Source: Bactrocera neohumeralis (taxonomy: Eukaryota > Arthropoda > Insecta > Diptera > Tephritidae). Taken from it: a stretch of 64,000 nt of DNA. Location: assembly GCF_024586455.1 (NCBI RefSeq), contig NC_065921.1, positions 75,103,226 to 75,167,225 of the forward strand. The letters are read 5' to 3'. Positions 24,288 to 35,689 of this stretch are shown in pieces (within the stretch, counting starts at the first letter, position 1; every line of letters starts with the position of its first letter). A program made the position numbers and the translations under genes. The notes beneath the pieces are model-generated. The model was not told the origin of the DNA and searched no databases. It saw only the letters and a list, made by a program, of their open reading frames with translations.

Positions 24288-25930
24288 ACATATGTACATT
24301 ATACTTCTTGAATATTCTAACTATCGAAATATAACAAAAACTCAGTTTTAATTAAAATTTTGGATTCAAAAAAAAAAAAACAATAATAATAATAACAAAT
24401 ATCTAACCGATTTCAGCAAGGACTGTGAAAAATCTTAAAACATCTCATTTCGACAGATATCAAATGTCATCACTGTCAAATTTGATTGATCAGTGGTATG
24501 CTCATTACTACACCCTATGATCAAAATTGAGCCGGACAGCTCCATATAACAACTGAAAGTTCAAACTAAATATATTAAAAAATTTGTATTTCTTGTTGCA
24601 AAGACTGTTTATATTTGTGTAAAGTTTGATTTTCAAAAAAAAAAAAATCTAAGTAAAGTCGTTTGAAGTGACTGAATACCATTGCAGGCGTTGCATCGCG
24701 ATGTTTATAACAAGTGTTATGGGTTGACTTAACCGTTGGCATGCATGTGTTGCCTCAAAATAGGGCATTTTCAAGGCGATAATAAATATTTGCATTAGCA
24801 TTTTATGGGAATCGGTGATATTGGACCACTATAGCATATAGTTGCCATTCAAACTGAAAGATTAGATACATGTCCTGGAATGGAAAACTTGTTTATTTGA
24901 TATGGCTTATCGCCAGAAACAACAGAACATTCTGTGAACAAATTGTTTAGATCGGATCACTATAGCATTTAGCTAACATACGAACTCATCGATCTAAGTC
25001 CAGCTCTTGTATAAAAACTTTATTATTTTACAAGTTATTTTCACGAAATTTACTCGGAGTATGTTATACAATATACAAGTATTACAATAAGATAAATTAA
25101 ATTCATTCACTCAAGCATCCATCTTCGCCGCATGCAGATTTTCAACGTGCACATAAACTCTCATGTAGCGCTCTTCTCAGCATGCTGTCCATAGCAACTA
25201 AATTAGTTTAACTGTATTATGCCTATCGTTATCGCAATCGAGTGTGCTCGTAGGCTCATAGAATATTAACAAGTAAATTCACTCTATCACTCACACACTC
25301 CCACACACACACACACACATACACTTGACGTGGCACTCAAGTTTCATTGTTCACACACGAGTGCGCTTGAGCTTGAAGATGCACGAGAAGATTGAAATGC
25401 GGCAAAATATCGATAAGTCACAACATGTGCGAGCGAGCCTCATTTAACCGCACAGCAGCTGCTGCCACACCGCACACCACACGCACACCGCAGCTGGTCA
25501 GCTTTAGTACGCCCGCACACACACATCGCACACAGCCGCAACGCGGCCGGCGTACCAGAACGCTTAGCTAACTGTACTAAAGTCAATGCTTTTAAAATGT
25601 CCTTCGTGGTCATTGTCAGCTCATATTATATAGTTTGTTGTTGTTTTTGTTGTCTTCCATTGTAATATGCAGCGACAAGCAAAGTTATAGTTTTGTTGTT
25701 GTCATATTTAATGTTGGTCATTGTTTTTATTGTTTTAGTGGTGTTTAAGCGTGTGCTTAGCTATCACTTGAGTTCTTTGTATTCTTCTTCTTCTTATTCT
25801 GCTTCTTTTTCTTCTGCTGCTCTCATTGGATTTCAATGACCGCCTTCGCTTTTGCATAACGGCAGTTTTATGCAGATACAATTGGATTTTTCTCGGAAAT
25901 ATGAGCGATTTAGATGCACACACATTCACA
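24288..25930. other. Mostly no gene; includes two units of a dispersed repeat
   Basis: Bases 24810-25075 hold two diverged units of the 154-bp repeat described at 31043 (words cactatagcatatag and tttcacgaaattt). A CA microsatellite is at about 25300-25321. Bases 25440-25560 are richer in C and G than the surroundings and could be near a transcription start, but no gene follows that I can recognise. The frame 25735-25980 (minus) is basic and low-complexity. Confidence 0.45.
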
Positions 25931-25937
25931 TAGACAT

Positions 25938-26210
25938 TAGGGTGCGCCGAATTTTTTTTATTTCTTAAAAACAAATGCATTAAGACGGAGCACCCATTAT
26001 TTCCAAAATTTTGAAAAATTGGGCATGTCCCGGTTCCCTAATAGGTTTAACTTAAGCAAAATCCATCAGAATTTGCAAATCCTTTCGGCAAGCCCTCCCT
26101 CTAAGTAAAACCTAGGTAAAATCTGATTATAACCACGCCCACTCTCCATATAGCGGTTATGTTGAAAGCTTCTAGAAGTTTAATAATCCAAATAAATAAA
26201 AGCGACAGAG
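25938..26210. repeat. Start of a TTAGGGTGCGCCG element joined to a 154-bp-family tail
   Basis: ttagggtgcgccg at 25938 resembles the ends of the MITE at 12355. Bases 26125-26180 contain ctgattataaccacgcccac and ggttatgttgaaa, which recur at 47722-47765 as the tail of the dispersed 154-bp repeat family. Confidence 0.5.
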
Positions 26211-26239
26211 ACATTAAATTGGGTGAAATGATTTAAAAG

Positions 26240-26830
26240 CGTTTTATAAGAACACTGGACAACGGGCCGGCACTATCCACCTTTAGAGGGCACAATAGAC
26301 CGTAGGTCGCAGTGCAAAACCTCAATTTTAATATCTATATATCCACCTTCGATAGATATGAGTCTTTTTTTGGTATGTGGCAGTTGCAGGTCACTGAAAA
26401 GTCCCATTCTGAGGTGCCGTCTCCTACTCTGGAACCACGTTTGCATTACTACAGGGTGGCGTTCCATTTTTCTCATTGAAAAACTTAAAATTGCTGCGAT
26501 TTTCTGAATAATCCCCTTTTCAGCATGAGACAGACAAAATTGTACGCATTTATTGGGCCAACGGGGTCTACTGCGGAATTGCGTTCTCTTTGCCATCGCA
26601 AGCATTTAAAGAATGTGTATTCAGGGTCGTCTTTAGTCACGGTGTTGTATATGCATGACGACCCTTTAACTTTTCTTGCTCTATGGAGATACTTTTTGAA
26701 GTAGCCGTGAACAGATAGCTACTGAGTTCTGTAGAAGTCGACTTCTCCGAATTTACGTCTTGTTCATAAGTTAAGACCTTTTATTAGTCTGGCAGCCCAT
26801 TAGTTGAGGGCTCTTATTCTCCTGTCTCTG
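26240..26830 (-). other. Unidentified repeat-like region with a 110-codon frame
   Basis: The minus-strand frame 26605-26273 is complex in composition and open for 110 codons, but I cannot assign it to a family. It lies immediately downstream, in reading direction, of retrotransposon pieces, so it may be part of the same insertion. Confidence 0.3.
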
Positions 26831-27110
26831 TTACCTTGCTGCAATGGTATCTATCTTTATCTCTTTCATTGCAATCTTGCTATTTTCAGAAGTTTTCTTT
26901 TGCTTCCACTGCTTTTTCCTTTCGTATGATAGATGGTCAACTGGGACATTACCACTTATAACTAATATTGCATCACCTGTCGCTGTTGCAACTCTAAAGG
27001 CTGAGGCTCGGCGTACTCTGACCAAAACCATACGCCAGTTTTCTTTTTTTAGTACATCCATCCAACTCTTCGATCCGCATAACAACGCGCTGATGATTAC
27101 CGACATTACG
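26831..27110 (-). pseudogene. Non-LTR retrotransposon ORF2 fragment, region after the RT core
   Basis: The minus-strand frame reads VIISALLCGSKSWMDVLKKE, then RVRRASAFRVATAT and AILVISGNVPVDHL with YERK. This matches the block downstream of the reverse-transcriptase core in the Jockey/R1 superfamily (the region usually reading like LLYGAEVWADAL and VIAGVIPIDLL). In a normal ORF2 it lies between the RT core and the C-terminal Cys/His motif. Here it lies after the Cys/His piece at 27193, so the order is scrambled or two copies are joined. Confidence 0.7.
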
Positions 27111-27192
27111 TTAGGTTAGCTTAGTCAGGTAGGCCAATAAGCCACACATAAACCAGGTTTGGTCCTTTACGATACCAGATGGAGTTCAGTTG

Positions 27193-28395
27193 CTAGGTCC
27201 AAGGAGAGAAGTCATCCTTTAGAATGCCTGCGCTTGACGCGAATTTTAACAGACTATGCGACCTCACTATTGATTCCACCCCCATATCATACCGTGAGGA
27301 CCCCAGCTGCTTACAGCGTAGTCTTGCAAATGCGAGACAAGTGCACAAGATATGCTTCACTGTTTCCCTGTCGCTCTGCTCGAGACATTGCATACAGTCT
27401 TTTTAATCTGTTATCCCCATTCTGCGGGCGTGTCTCCTCACCAGACAGTTATCGACATTAAGAACTTTACTTTTCCTTGGCTGAAACCCCCTATGTTGGC
27501 TGTTAGTCTGCTAAGTTGCGAGGTAATTTTCACTGTATTCCCTCGGCTTGTGAATTTGTGCCCGAAAAGTTAGTCTGGGGTCCAGTCTTACGTCTAGATA
27601 GCTTACAGCTTTTTCTGTTCTTAGAATATCCGTAATCGTCTGCTAATTTCTTCTGAGAAATATGTGCTTATTTGTTAGCAGTAGTACGTCTGTTATTTAT
27701 ACAGCGAACTGGAAGTTAGATGAGTCAAGCCAGGTGGTATCATGAGCTAATTTAGTTTCCTTTGCGTTTCATCAGTTTCTTGGTCTGTATATTATGTATT
27801 GTATTTGATTACTGCTGTAATCTCGTCTGCATAGTCAAGTAAGCGCGATTCGTCTGGCATTTTGAGTTTAAGTATAGCGTGGCAGCTGATGTTCCAGAGG
27901 CCTTGGCCTAAAACGGATGCTCCTGACATAACCGCCATTTGTCGACATCCCTCCTTAGTGTAGTGCAAAGGTTTTATATTGCTAAAGCAGCTTCGCACCA
28001 CAGCTGTTAGGGATTGTGAAACTTTTTTGAAGAGCGTCCATCATGCCCATCTATTTAGTGCTATTGAAGACATATCGTACATCCCAAGACGACAGCAACA
28101 CAATTATTTTGCATTTATGGCATCTAATCTATTCCGTGAGGTGTCTACGCTTTTAATGACGCATCTTATAGTTCCATGGATTAATCTGCCTGGTCTATAG
28201 CAGTGTTGTCTAGGGAAGAGTCCTCCAGCTTTATTGATGGCCGCTTCGAGTCTGAGTTTGAATAGTCTTTCCTAAGGTTGATATACAGCAGTGCTGTCTA
28301 GAGGAGAGTCTTCCAGCTTCATTGAAGGCGGCTTAGAGTCTGGGTTTAAGTAGTTTTTCGTAAAGCTTTCCCGGCCAAGTTAGGATCTCCTTTTC
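27193..28395 (-). pseudogene. Non-LTR retrotransposon ORF2, RT core joined to its C-terminal Cys/His motif
   Basis: Read on the minus strand from about 28390, the pieces are: RT fingers (GGLF, PGRL, two tandem copies of a 79-bp segment at 28197-28275 and 28281-28360), the first catalytic block SWDVRYVFNS, then SGASVLGQGLWNISCHAILK and YADE at 27822-27833, where the usual YADD has lost its last Asp. Next comes a thumb segment with KITSQLSRLTANIGG (about 27540-27480). It passes directly into CLVRRHARRMG and CLEQSDRETVKHILCTC (27460-27330), the C-terminal Cys/His motif. The region between thumb and this motif is missing. Several frameshifts are present. A second copy with the same joint is at 33536. 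Confidence 0.78.
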
Positions 28396-28574
28396 CCTTA
28401 CTGATGAGCACCAGCATATAAACATAACTTATTTTATTCCAGAAGATTCTTCCTTTTAGTGCATAAATCAATACAATAAAATATATTACGAAAAAATTTA
28501 CACACATAGTGCCTTATCAGGTCCAAAAAGTGTCAAAATCAGACCATAACTGCTCAGGACGAGAGTTACCGAAG

Positions 28575-28685
28575 ATAATGACCCCAGTCCGCCCCCACGA
28601 CAGTCGGGCCTACGTGACCGGAACGAACACGGAATTTTAACTCACCAGAATTTCGTCGCCACAACAACAACATATGGACCCCAAT
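28575..28685 (+). mobile_element. 3' end of a non-LTR retrotransposon ending in CAACAAC
   Basis: The words cccccacgacagtcgg, ctacgtgaccggaac and gtcgccacaacaacaac give a typical 3' tail. The same tail in the minus orientation, with cacgacgg, ctacgtaactgg and ccgctacaacaacaac, is at 62237-62345. The assembly gap begins right after it. Confidence 0.65.
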
Positions 28686-28785
28686 NNNNNNNNNNNNNNN
28701 NNNNNNNNNNNNNNNNNNNNNNNNNNNNNNNNNNNNNNNNNNNNNNNNNNNNNNNNNNNNNNNNNNNNNNNNNNNNNNNNNNNNN
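28686..28785. other. Assembly gap of 100 N
   Basis: Exactly 100 unknown bases, which is normally a placeholder for a gap of unknown size. Features on both sides should not be assumed contiguous. Confidence 0.99.
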
Positions 28786-29760
28786 TACAAGAACTTGAGA
28801 CAACAATTGAACTTTTAACGAAAGTAAAAAAAAATAACTGAATATTAAATATAGTTCATATTTATATAATAGTTCAGAGAGAGATGTAAATGAAAAATCA
28901 GACGAGTTGATCCACAAGTTATTTAAAACATTACATAATAATTTTTGGGTATGAGCTAAGACGAAAAATATATAAAGAGATACAGCTACCTCAAAGGTTT
29001 CTTGGGGATCAAGTTAAATCTCTACTTAAGCGCTATGGTCGCTTGCTGCTAGATGTCTCATCATAAAATCTTTTGTTATAACCTGTAAATAACTAAACCA
29101 CCAGTTAATTATAACCAATATATAACTATACTACCAGTTATGTATAGGTTATAACATAGGTTATATATATAATGTGCCTTATATCTTCATTGTTAGACTT
29201 CTTATACAGTATTTGTGCATCACTTTACTATTTATAAACAAAAAATTAAATTTTCACATAGAAATTTCTAAAACTGTCGAAGCAAATTTATTAAATTAGT
29301 GCATTAAATTTTGCGCAGTGGTAATTATGGCTGAAATTGCCACAAAATTACTCCACAAAGCCTGATTATTAATTAGATGTTAACAATGATTGGAAAATAT
29401 GCCGAAAATGGCAACAATAAATGCAAATAATTATAATGGGAAATAATGATAATAGCTCGAAAATAGCTGTGAAAGCAAAAATAGTTGGCACACACCAACG
29501 CACATTTTTAGAAATTCACACAAACTTATGCAACGTACCATATAACCTAAACTGAAATATATAACTTAGAGGAAAGTGAGTTTCACTTAAAAAGGCAAAT
29601 ATTAACAAAATTAAATTATTTATTAAATTGTGGAGTGATATTTTAGCATTAATAATAATTGCTAGCTTTCAATATAGATCAATAATGGAATGACTGAAAT
29701 CCATATTTAGTGCATTATTAGGGTGAGGAATTTAGATATAACGAGGTTTTCAATAAGAAT
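28786..29760. other. No gene recognised
   Basis: Bases 29070-29175 contain ttataaccaatatata and ggttatatatat words resembling the minisatellite at 9060, in opposite orientation. Otherwise this is A/T-rich noncoding sequence. Confidence 0.4.
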
Positions 29761-29764
29761 CATT

Positions 29765-30890
29765 ATCGAGAATATCTACGAAATTCTTTATTCCTGTGAA
29801 AGTACAATGCCATTATGTGTGGAAAAAGATTTGCATGACCACCACGGGCACGCTTGCAGAAGTCCAGACGCTGAACCCAATTTTCGGCGGTTTTTAAGCA
29901 TAAATCGACCGTTACTGGTACAATTTCACGTTCCATCAATCATCGCTGGCTTCTTGGCAAAGACCATAGACTTAACGTAGCCCCACGGCGTCAAATCGCA
30001 CGACCGAGGCGGCCAATTGACTGGGCCATTTCGTGAGATAACACGTTCATCAAACTTGGTTTTCAATAAATCGATTGTGACATTCGCTGTGTGGCTTGTG
30101 GCGCCGTCCTGTTAGAACCACATATTGTCCAAGTTCATATCATCCAATTCGAGCCAAAAATATTCGGTTATCATTGAGCGGTAACGATTTCCATTCACAG
30201 TAACGTGCCTTGATCATCACGGAAGAAGTTCGGCCCAATGACACCGCCGGCCCTTAAACGGCACCAAATCGTTATTTTTTCGGGATGCAATGGACACTCA
30301 TGGAATACGTGTGGATTTCTGCCTGCTATGCCTGCTCCTTGACGAAGCCTTTGAGCCAGAAATGAGCCTCATCGCTGAAGATGATTTTTCGATGAAAATC
30401 CGGATCATTTTCAAGTTGTTGCTCAGCACAATTCACGAACATACCATGATTCTGGTGGTGAAACGGTTTCAGTTCCTGCGATCTTTTCGCAAAATTCACC
30501 ACAACGACGTCACAGAGATGCCTAACGCTTAAGAACGATGTGTGAGAGACTTATTTGGGTCTTTCTCCTTACTCGATGCGCTCGCGACAGCAATATTCTC
30601 AACACTACGGAAACATTTTGTAGTATGCCTGTGGATTCAAATTTTTCCACTAGACGCTCAACTGTTGATTTGACAGGACGATTAAAACGACCATAAGTTG
30701 GGCGTAGCGTTCTTAAAGTTGAGGCTCTGACTCTGAATTCCGGTTTTAATAATTTCGACTCTTTGATGGATCGTATATCTTTGCACGATGAAATGACAAG
30801 CCTTACTAAAGAGAAATGTCAAAAAAGCATGGAAAAATATGGCGTGTTTGCCATCCCTGTGGATCTACTTCTGTAGCGTCCTTATTGAAA
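29765..30890 (-). pseudogene. Tc1/mariner-type transposon with DD36D-like spacing (family C, copy 1)
   Basis: The minus strand from about 30880 carries a terminal block with ggacgctacagaagtag, then an N-terminal DNA-binding region (IHQRVEIIKT, about 30800). Next come SSAMRLISG, a frame-shifted SDEAHFW region (about 30370), VTVNGNRYRSMITEYF (30215-30165), QDGATSHTANVTIDLLK (30110-30060) and PVNWPPRSCDLTP (30020-29980). The usual LDYFL after DLTP is deleted. About 36 residues separate the second and third Asp, which differs from DD34D mariners. Several frameshifts and stops make it inactive. Copies or pieces are at 9395, 36660, 50933 and 58680. Confidence 0.8.
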
Positions 30891-30949
30891 ACCGTTAGAA
30901 TAGAACCGTATCAAGTTTTAGCTTGTTATACTTACTTCCAGATCTATCA

Positions 30950-31560
30950 CATTGCAGTTGAAGCACAGTTTTTGGGATAACAAACTGAAATTTTGCACAT
31001 ATCATTTTCGCACCAAAAAGTTGTTTATTTGTCAGAACGGTTGATATCGGACCATTATGGCTTGTAAATGTCATACAAACTGACCAATGAAATTCAAGAC
31101 TTTGTATGGAAAACTTTTTTATTTGTAGAGGAATATTGATGAAATTCGGCACAGTTAATTACCTAAGATATTGCTACAATCTCACAACATATTGTTTGGA
31201 TCGGTTCACTATGACATATAGCTGCCATACAAACTGAACGATCACAATACAGTCCTTATATGGAAGACTTTTTTAATTGACGAGCTATCTTCGCAAAATT
31301 CGGTAAGGATTATTTTTCAAGGCAATGGCATAATATATGTAGAAAATGTTCAGTTCGGACAACTATAGCATATAGCTGCCATACAAACTGACCGATCAAA
31401 TTCAACGCCTTGTATGGAAAAAGTTTTTAATTGTCGAGTTATCGTCATGAAATTTGACACAATTTATTTTCGAAGACATTGCTACAATCTCAGTAAATAT
31501 TGTGCAGATCGGAAAGCTATAACTTATATGTAACTGTCTTTTAAATTGGGCGAACAAATG
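30950..31560. repeat. Four tandem units of an exactly 154-bp period
   Basis: The word cgg/ctatagcatatagctgccatacaaactga recurs with the cgg at 31048, 31202, 31356 and 31510, exactly 154 bases apart each time. Each unit continues with a ttgtatggaaaacttttt-like block, then a tatcttcacgaaattcgg-like block. Units are clearly diverged in sequence, yet the period is unchanged. Related units are at 24810, 47500, 55660 and, inverted, 58010. Confidence 0.85.
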
Positions 31561-32350
31561 CACAGCAAATATCTTATTAAAACCTTTTTTGCTAGAACAA
31601 AGCACTTGTGAAAGGTATTCTGACTTTAAAGCATTGAAAGTTAATGTTTTTCTTGTTTTTGTTACCTTTATTTTCATATATAACAATATAAATAAATCTA
31701 ACTTTTAAAGCGCCACACTAATATGCCGCATATCCATGGTATTTGTGGCTTGCACAAGCCTTAGTCTGCGGCCAAATATTGTATTCCATAATTAAATGTA
31801 TGGACTTAATGTGCTTTAGCTGGGATTATAAAAGCATACAATAATTGCCAAAACGCACCAAAATAATAAAAACCGTTAGATTAGTGCTAACAATAATAAC
31901 GACGGCAGATATACAATATATTTAACTAATATCTGCGGCACAAAAATGCAAACTTTTGTTGTTTTATGCTGTCTGTGTAAATAAATATGAATTTGTATAA
32001 GCGGACACAAATCGCCATATCACTGTGGCAATTAATTTGAGTCCGGATGAGCTTTGGCAATATCAATGTATATTTTTATATAATTAGTTATATAGTTCTC
32101 TGTGTGTTTTTGCGGATTTTTTTGGCAAACCGCGTTCAATAACGCAGCGACGAGCGATTATTCAGCGAAATTTCATGTACAACATATGTAAGCGGAGCTT
32201 TTTTGTCGGATATACATATATACATATTTATAGAGCGCTATTGCAAAAAAATATTAAAATGAAAATTATAAATTTGGTAGTACTCGAGTAACCTTTTCCT
32301 TATTAACTTTTTGGCTTAATAAAATAAAAATGAATAATTCATAAAGTAGA
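31561..32350. other. No gene recognised
   Basis: A/T-rich sequence without recognisable coding or repeat content. The minus frame 31402-31686 overlaps the last 154-bp unit and is not a gene. Confidence 0.45.
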
Positions 32351-32352
32351 TA

Positions 32353-33532
32353 TAATCACGCATGAAAAGTTGCCGAAAAGAGTGAGTATGGATTCAAACA
32401 AAAGTGGGGTTACATTCAGGTAAAAATGAGGTTAGGTTAAAGCAGAAAAAGTGATGCAAATTAATACAAGCAAAAATGTTTACATCATTTTTCCCTGAGC
32501 TTAAAAAAAAAAGAATTCCAAATAAGAACTTGATTTTGATTGCTCAGTTTGTATAGAAGCCATATCTTATGCCTCTGACACTGTTCCAGGAAAATCAACC
32601 ATTAAGGATCGGTATGCTAAGTTCAGACAAAGACGGTGAACGCAGTGGAGTCAAAAAAAAAAGGTTATTACGGACGAAAACTTAAAAAAAATTACAAAAT
32701 AACTTTCGATGACCGCAAAGTAAAGTTGTTCGAGCTTACAGGCACTCTAAAGATATCAACTGAATGTGTACATCATATCATTCACAAATATTTGAGGATA
32801 AGAAAGCTCTGCGCAAAGTGGATGCCGCGCGAGCTGACTTTTGACCAAAAATAATGATGAGTTGATGATTCAGAGCCGTGTTTGCAGATGTTTAAGTGTA
32901 ACAAACCAGAGTTTTTGCGTTGATATGTGACAATGGATGAAACATGGCTACATCATTACACTCCGAAATTCAATCGACAATCATCCGATCAACCCGCTTC
33001 AAAGCGTGGAGAATCGCAACAGTCGGCTGGCAAAGTTATAGCGTTTGTATTTTGGAATGCGCATGGAATAATTTTTATTGACCACCTTGAAAAAGGAAGA
33101 ACCATCAACAGCGACTATTACATAGAATTATTGGATCGTTTGAAGGACGAAATCGTCGAAAAACGGTGGCATTTGAAAAAGAAGAAAGTTATGTTCCACC
33201 AAAGGAATGCATCATATCACAAGTCAGTGAAAAGGATGGCAAAAAATCATAAATTGTGCTTGGAATTGCTTTCGTATCCGCCGTATTCTCCAGATCTGAT
33301 CCTCAGCGATTATTTCCTGTTCTCAGATCTCAAAACAATTTTCACCTGGAAGAAATTTGTATCGAATGAAAAGATAACCGCCGAAACTGATGCCCATTTT
33401 GAAGCAAAGGATAAATCATACTACAAAAATGTATCGAAAACTTGGCGGGTCGCTATTGAGGAGAACTATGTTAAATAAAAATACGATTTTAGTGTTTTAC
33501 TATGATAGGCCGGGAACTTTTCAACAGACCTA
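32353..33532 (+). pseudogene. Nearly complete DD34D mariner (family D)
   Basis: The 3' terminal repeat (ggccgggaacttttcaacag, complement gttgaaaagttcccgg) ends at 33530 with TA next. A diverged 5' end, catgaaaagttgccg, lies at about 32360. The N-terminal half (32590-32860) reads STIKDRYAKF and VHHIIHKYLRIRKLCAKW in more than one frame. The C-terminal half (32927-33478) is one open frame: TMDETWLHHYTP with the first Asp, VMFHQRNASYHKS where the second catalytic Asp is Arg, and PYSPDLILSDYFLF with the third Asp. It therefore cannot be catalytic. The retrotransposon at 33536 starts directly at its end. Confidence 0.88.
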
Positions 33533-33535
33533 TTA

Positions 33536-34058
33536 GAACGCTGATAGTTGTCGACATTAGGAGATTTCTTTTTCTGTTGGCGATAAGTCTGCTAGGCTGG
33601 CATGTGATTTTTGCTGCCTTTCCTGCGATTTGCTGAATTTGTACCCAAAAAGTTAATTTGGGGTCCAGTCTTACGCCTGGGTCGCTTTTTTGGTCTTTAG
33701 AATACCCGAAGTTGCATATTTATTTCAAGAGCCACGTACTAGTAGATATATTTTTTCCGTAGCGAGTCTGGATGAGTCAAGCCATGTGATATCATGACCA
33801 GACTTAGCTTTCTTGGCAGTTTTTTAGTCTGCCGGATTGTCGTTTGCGTAGTCACTGAAGTACGATTGGTCTCTCATTTCTTCTTTCAGTATAGAGTCGT
33901 AGCTGATGTTCCACAGGTCTGGAAGAAATCATAAATAAAATGGATCCTAGAGCCGCTCCTGATATTCACCTATTTAACGCTTTTGAAGGCGTTTCAGACA
34001 GTTATAGTCGCCAGCAAAACTATCATACTGTATTTATCGCATCTACGCTGTGCGGCTT
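33536..34058 (-). pseudogene. Second copy of the 27193 retrotransposon, truncated
   Basis: Minus-strand fragment parallel to 27440-28010. It shares the words ttggggtccagtcttacg, gatgagtcaagcca and gctgatgttccac, and the joint gtcgacatta. In both copies the thumb region passes into the VDN... residues of the C-terminal part without the intervening sequence. No usable frame remains. Confidence 0.72.
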
Positions 34059-34061
34059 CCA

Positions 34062-34486
34062 TCATTGCATACTTTTAAGCGCCAATGTCTAAATACTAAT
34101 AGATATAAGTAATTATGCTACGCACTCTGAATATCTTCCAAATAATTAAAATTTTAGTTTTTTTCCGAATTTCCTGAATTTTTATTGCATACTTTTAAGC
34201 GCCAACGTGTAAATGCTAATATATTTAATTGTGCTTAACGGTGCTAAGCGCTCTGAATATTTCTTAAGTAATAAAAATTTAAATTTTTTTCGAAATAGAA
34301 TTTTCATTGCATACTTTTAAGCGCCAAAATATAAATGCTAATCAATTTAATTATGCTTCTTAGTGCTACCCACTCTGAATATTTCCTAAATAATTAGAAT
34401 TTTAATTTTTTTCGAAATAGAATTTTCATTGCATACTTTTAAGCGCCAACGTGTAAATGCTAATAAATTTAATTGTGCGCAATTTG
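34062..34486. repeat. 122-bp tandem repeat, three and a half units
   Basis: cattgcatacttttaagcgcc starts units at 34062, 34183, 34305 and 34427 (spacings 121, 122, 122). Each unit continues with taaatgctaat...tttaattgtgc, ctctgaatatttc and a ttttttcgaaatagaatttt tail. The last unit stops near 34486. The array starts where the retrotransposon fragment ends. Confidence 0.95.
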
Positions 34487-35685
34487 GTATGAAAAAAGCC
34501 ATATTGCTTGCGGTAATAAAACAAAGGAAAGAATAAAATCTGAAGGAAAAGTATGCGCCTGCAGCAACGGACAAGACAAGAGTCATCGTTAATGAAAATG
34601 ACATCCTTCCCGGCAAATACACAATGACTGTAACACACACGAAGCTGGAGCAAGCACCAACTTGGCACAGACAAAAAAAAATTATGACAAAAAATCCATG
34701 GAATTGCGCTCGTTGCTGTGAGAGTCACGCAAAGTTTGCTAAGTAACGAGCTCACCACTCAACACCCACCCACCAGCGGGAAGCCGGCATGGCGTCTTAT
34801 TTAGCGTACAAGTTTTTAATTTTTTATTTTAAAATTTCGCCTTCGTGCACTAAAATTATTTGCTTTGCTTTCCCACGAGCGCGCCGTGCCCACGTGACTG
34901 GCATTTAGCTGATGTTGCTGATATCTCGTTACGTTTATTGTTCAGCTATTGTTGTTGCAGCGGCTCTAAGGTTGTTTGTTGCTTTTTTAATATTTTAATT
35001 TTTTAACTTTTTTACTGTTGCAGTTTATAGTCTTTTTTTGTAGTGTAGACGCTTGATGACACTTAGGTTTTGCTATTATTTCTGCCTTTCTGCTTTCTAG
35101 AGATAAATTATTGTTCATCTTGCTTTGAGATACTTGCCCCAGTATGCTTAGTGGCTAACTGTATCATATATGAAATAACTGATAGATATAAAACATATTT
35201 TTTAAATCTCTGAGTGAGGCTCTGGTTTCAAAACATCTTAAGTAAGGGTTGAAAGCATTAGAGTCATAAGGTATTCTGTTTCAGAAATTTGAGAATTTTC
35301 AAAGAGACCTTAAACACCTCAGTCTGTTCTAGTTCGTTGGATGCGTTTTGCAATCTTAAACGGTCTTTAAAGTCTACATTATATTTTTGCTTTGAACTTT
35401 CATTAAATTTTGAAGAGTTGTTTGGACTTTATAGCAGATCTCTTTGAATATTTACCCCGACAGAGTGCTTACTACAAACAGCCTCCCTGTAACTGATATT
35501 TCTAATAAGGAAGATTTACGTGTCTGCCATTAAGGTCATAGTAGATATATTATTAAGGACCGCAAACTCCTTCACTTCAGAGAGCATTCACTTCCAATAA
35601 GAGGAGGGCGATACTACACATGTACGAGATATTAGTTAGGCACTGCCCAATCTAACTATCAATGGCACTGAGTTACTTAAAAATT
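34487..35685. other. No gene recognised
   Basis: Frames at 34386-34640 and 34426-34758 (minus) overlap the tandem repeat and extend into sequence without resemblance to a protein family. A stretch at 34760-34980 has fewer A/T runs but no motif that I can name. Confidence 0.4.
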
Positions 35686-35689
35686 TGAC

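Noticed and set aside
25440..25560. C/G-rich stretch as a promoter or first exon
   Set aside because: The CACA and GCAC repeats explain the composition, and no frame or downstream gene supports it.
28566..28917. Frames crossing the run of N
   Set aside because: They exist only because unknown bases contain no stop codon.
34062..34486. CRISPR-like array of regularly spaced repeats
   Set aside because: Units are about 122 bp and contiguous without distinct spacers, and the DNA is clearly of insect type.
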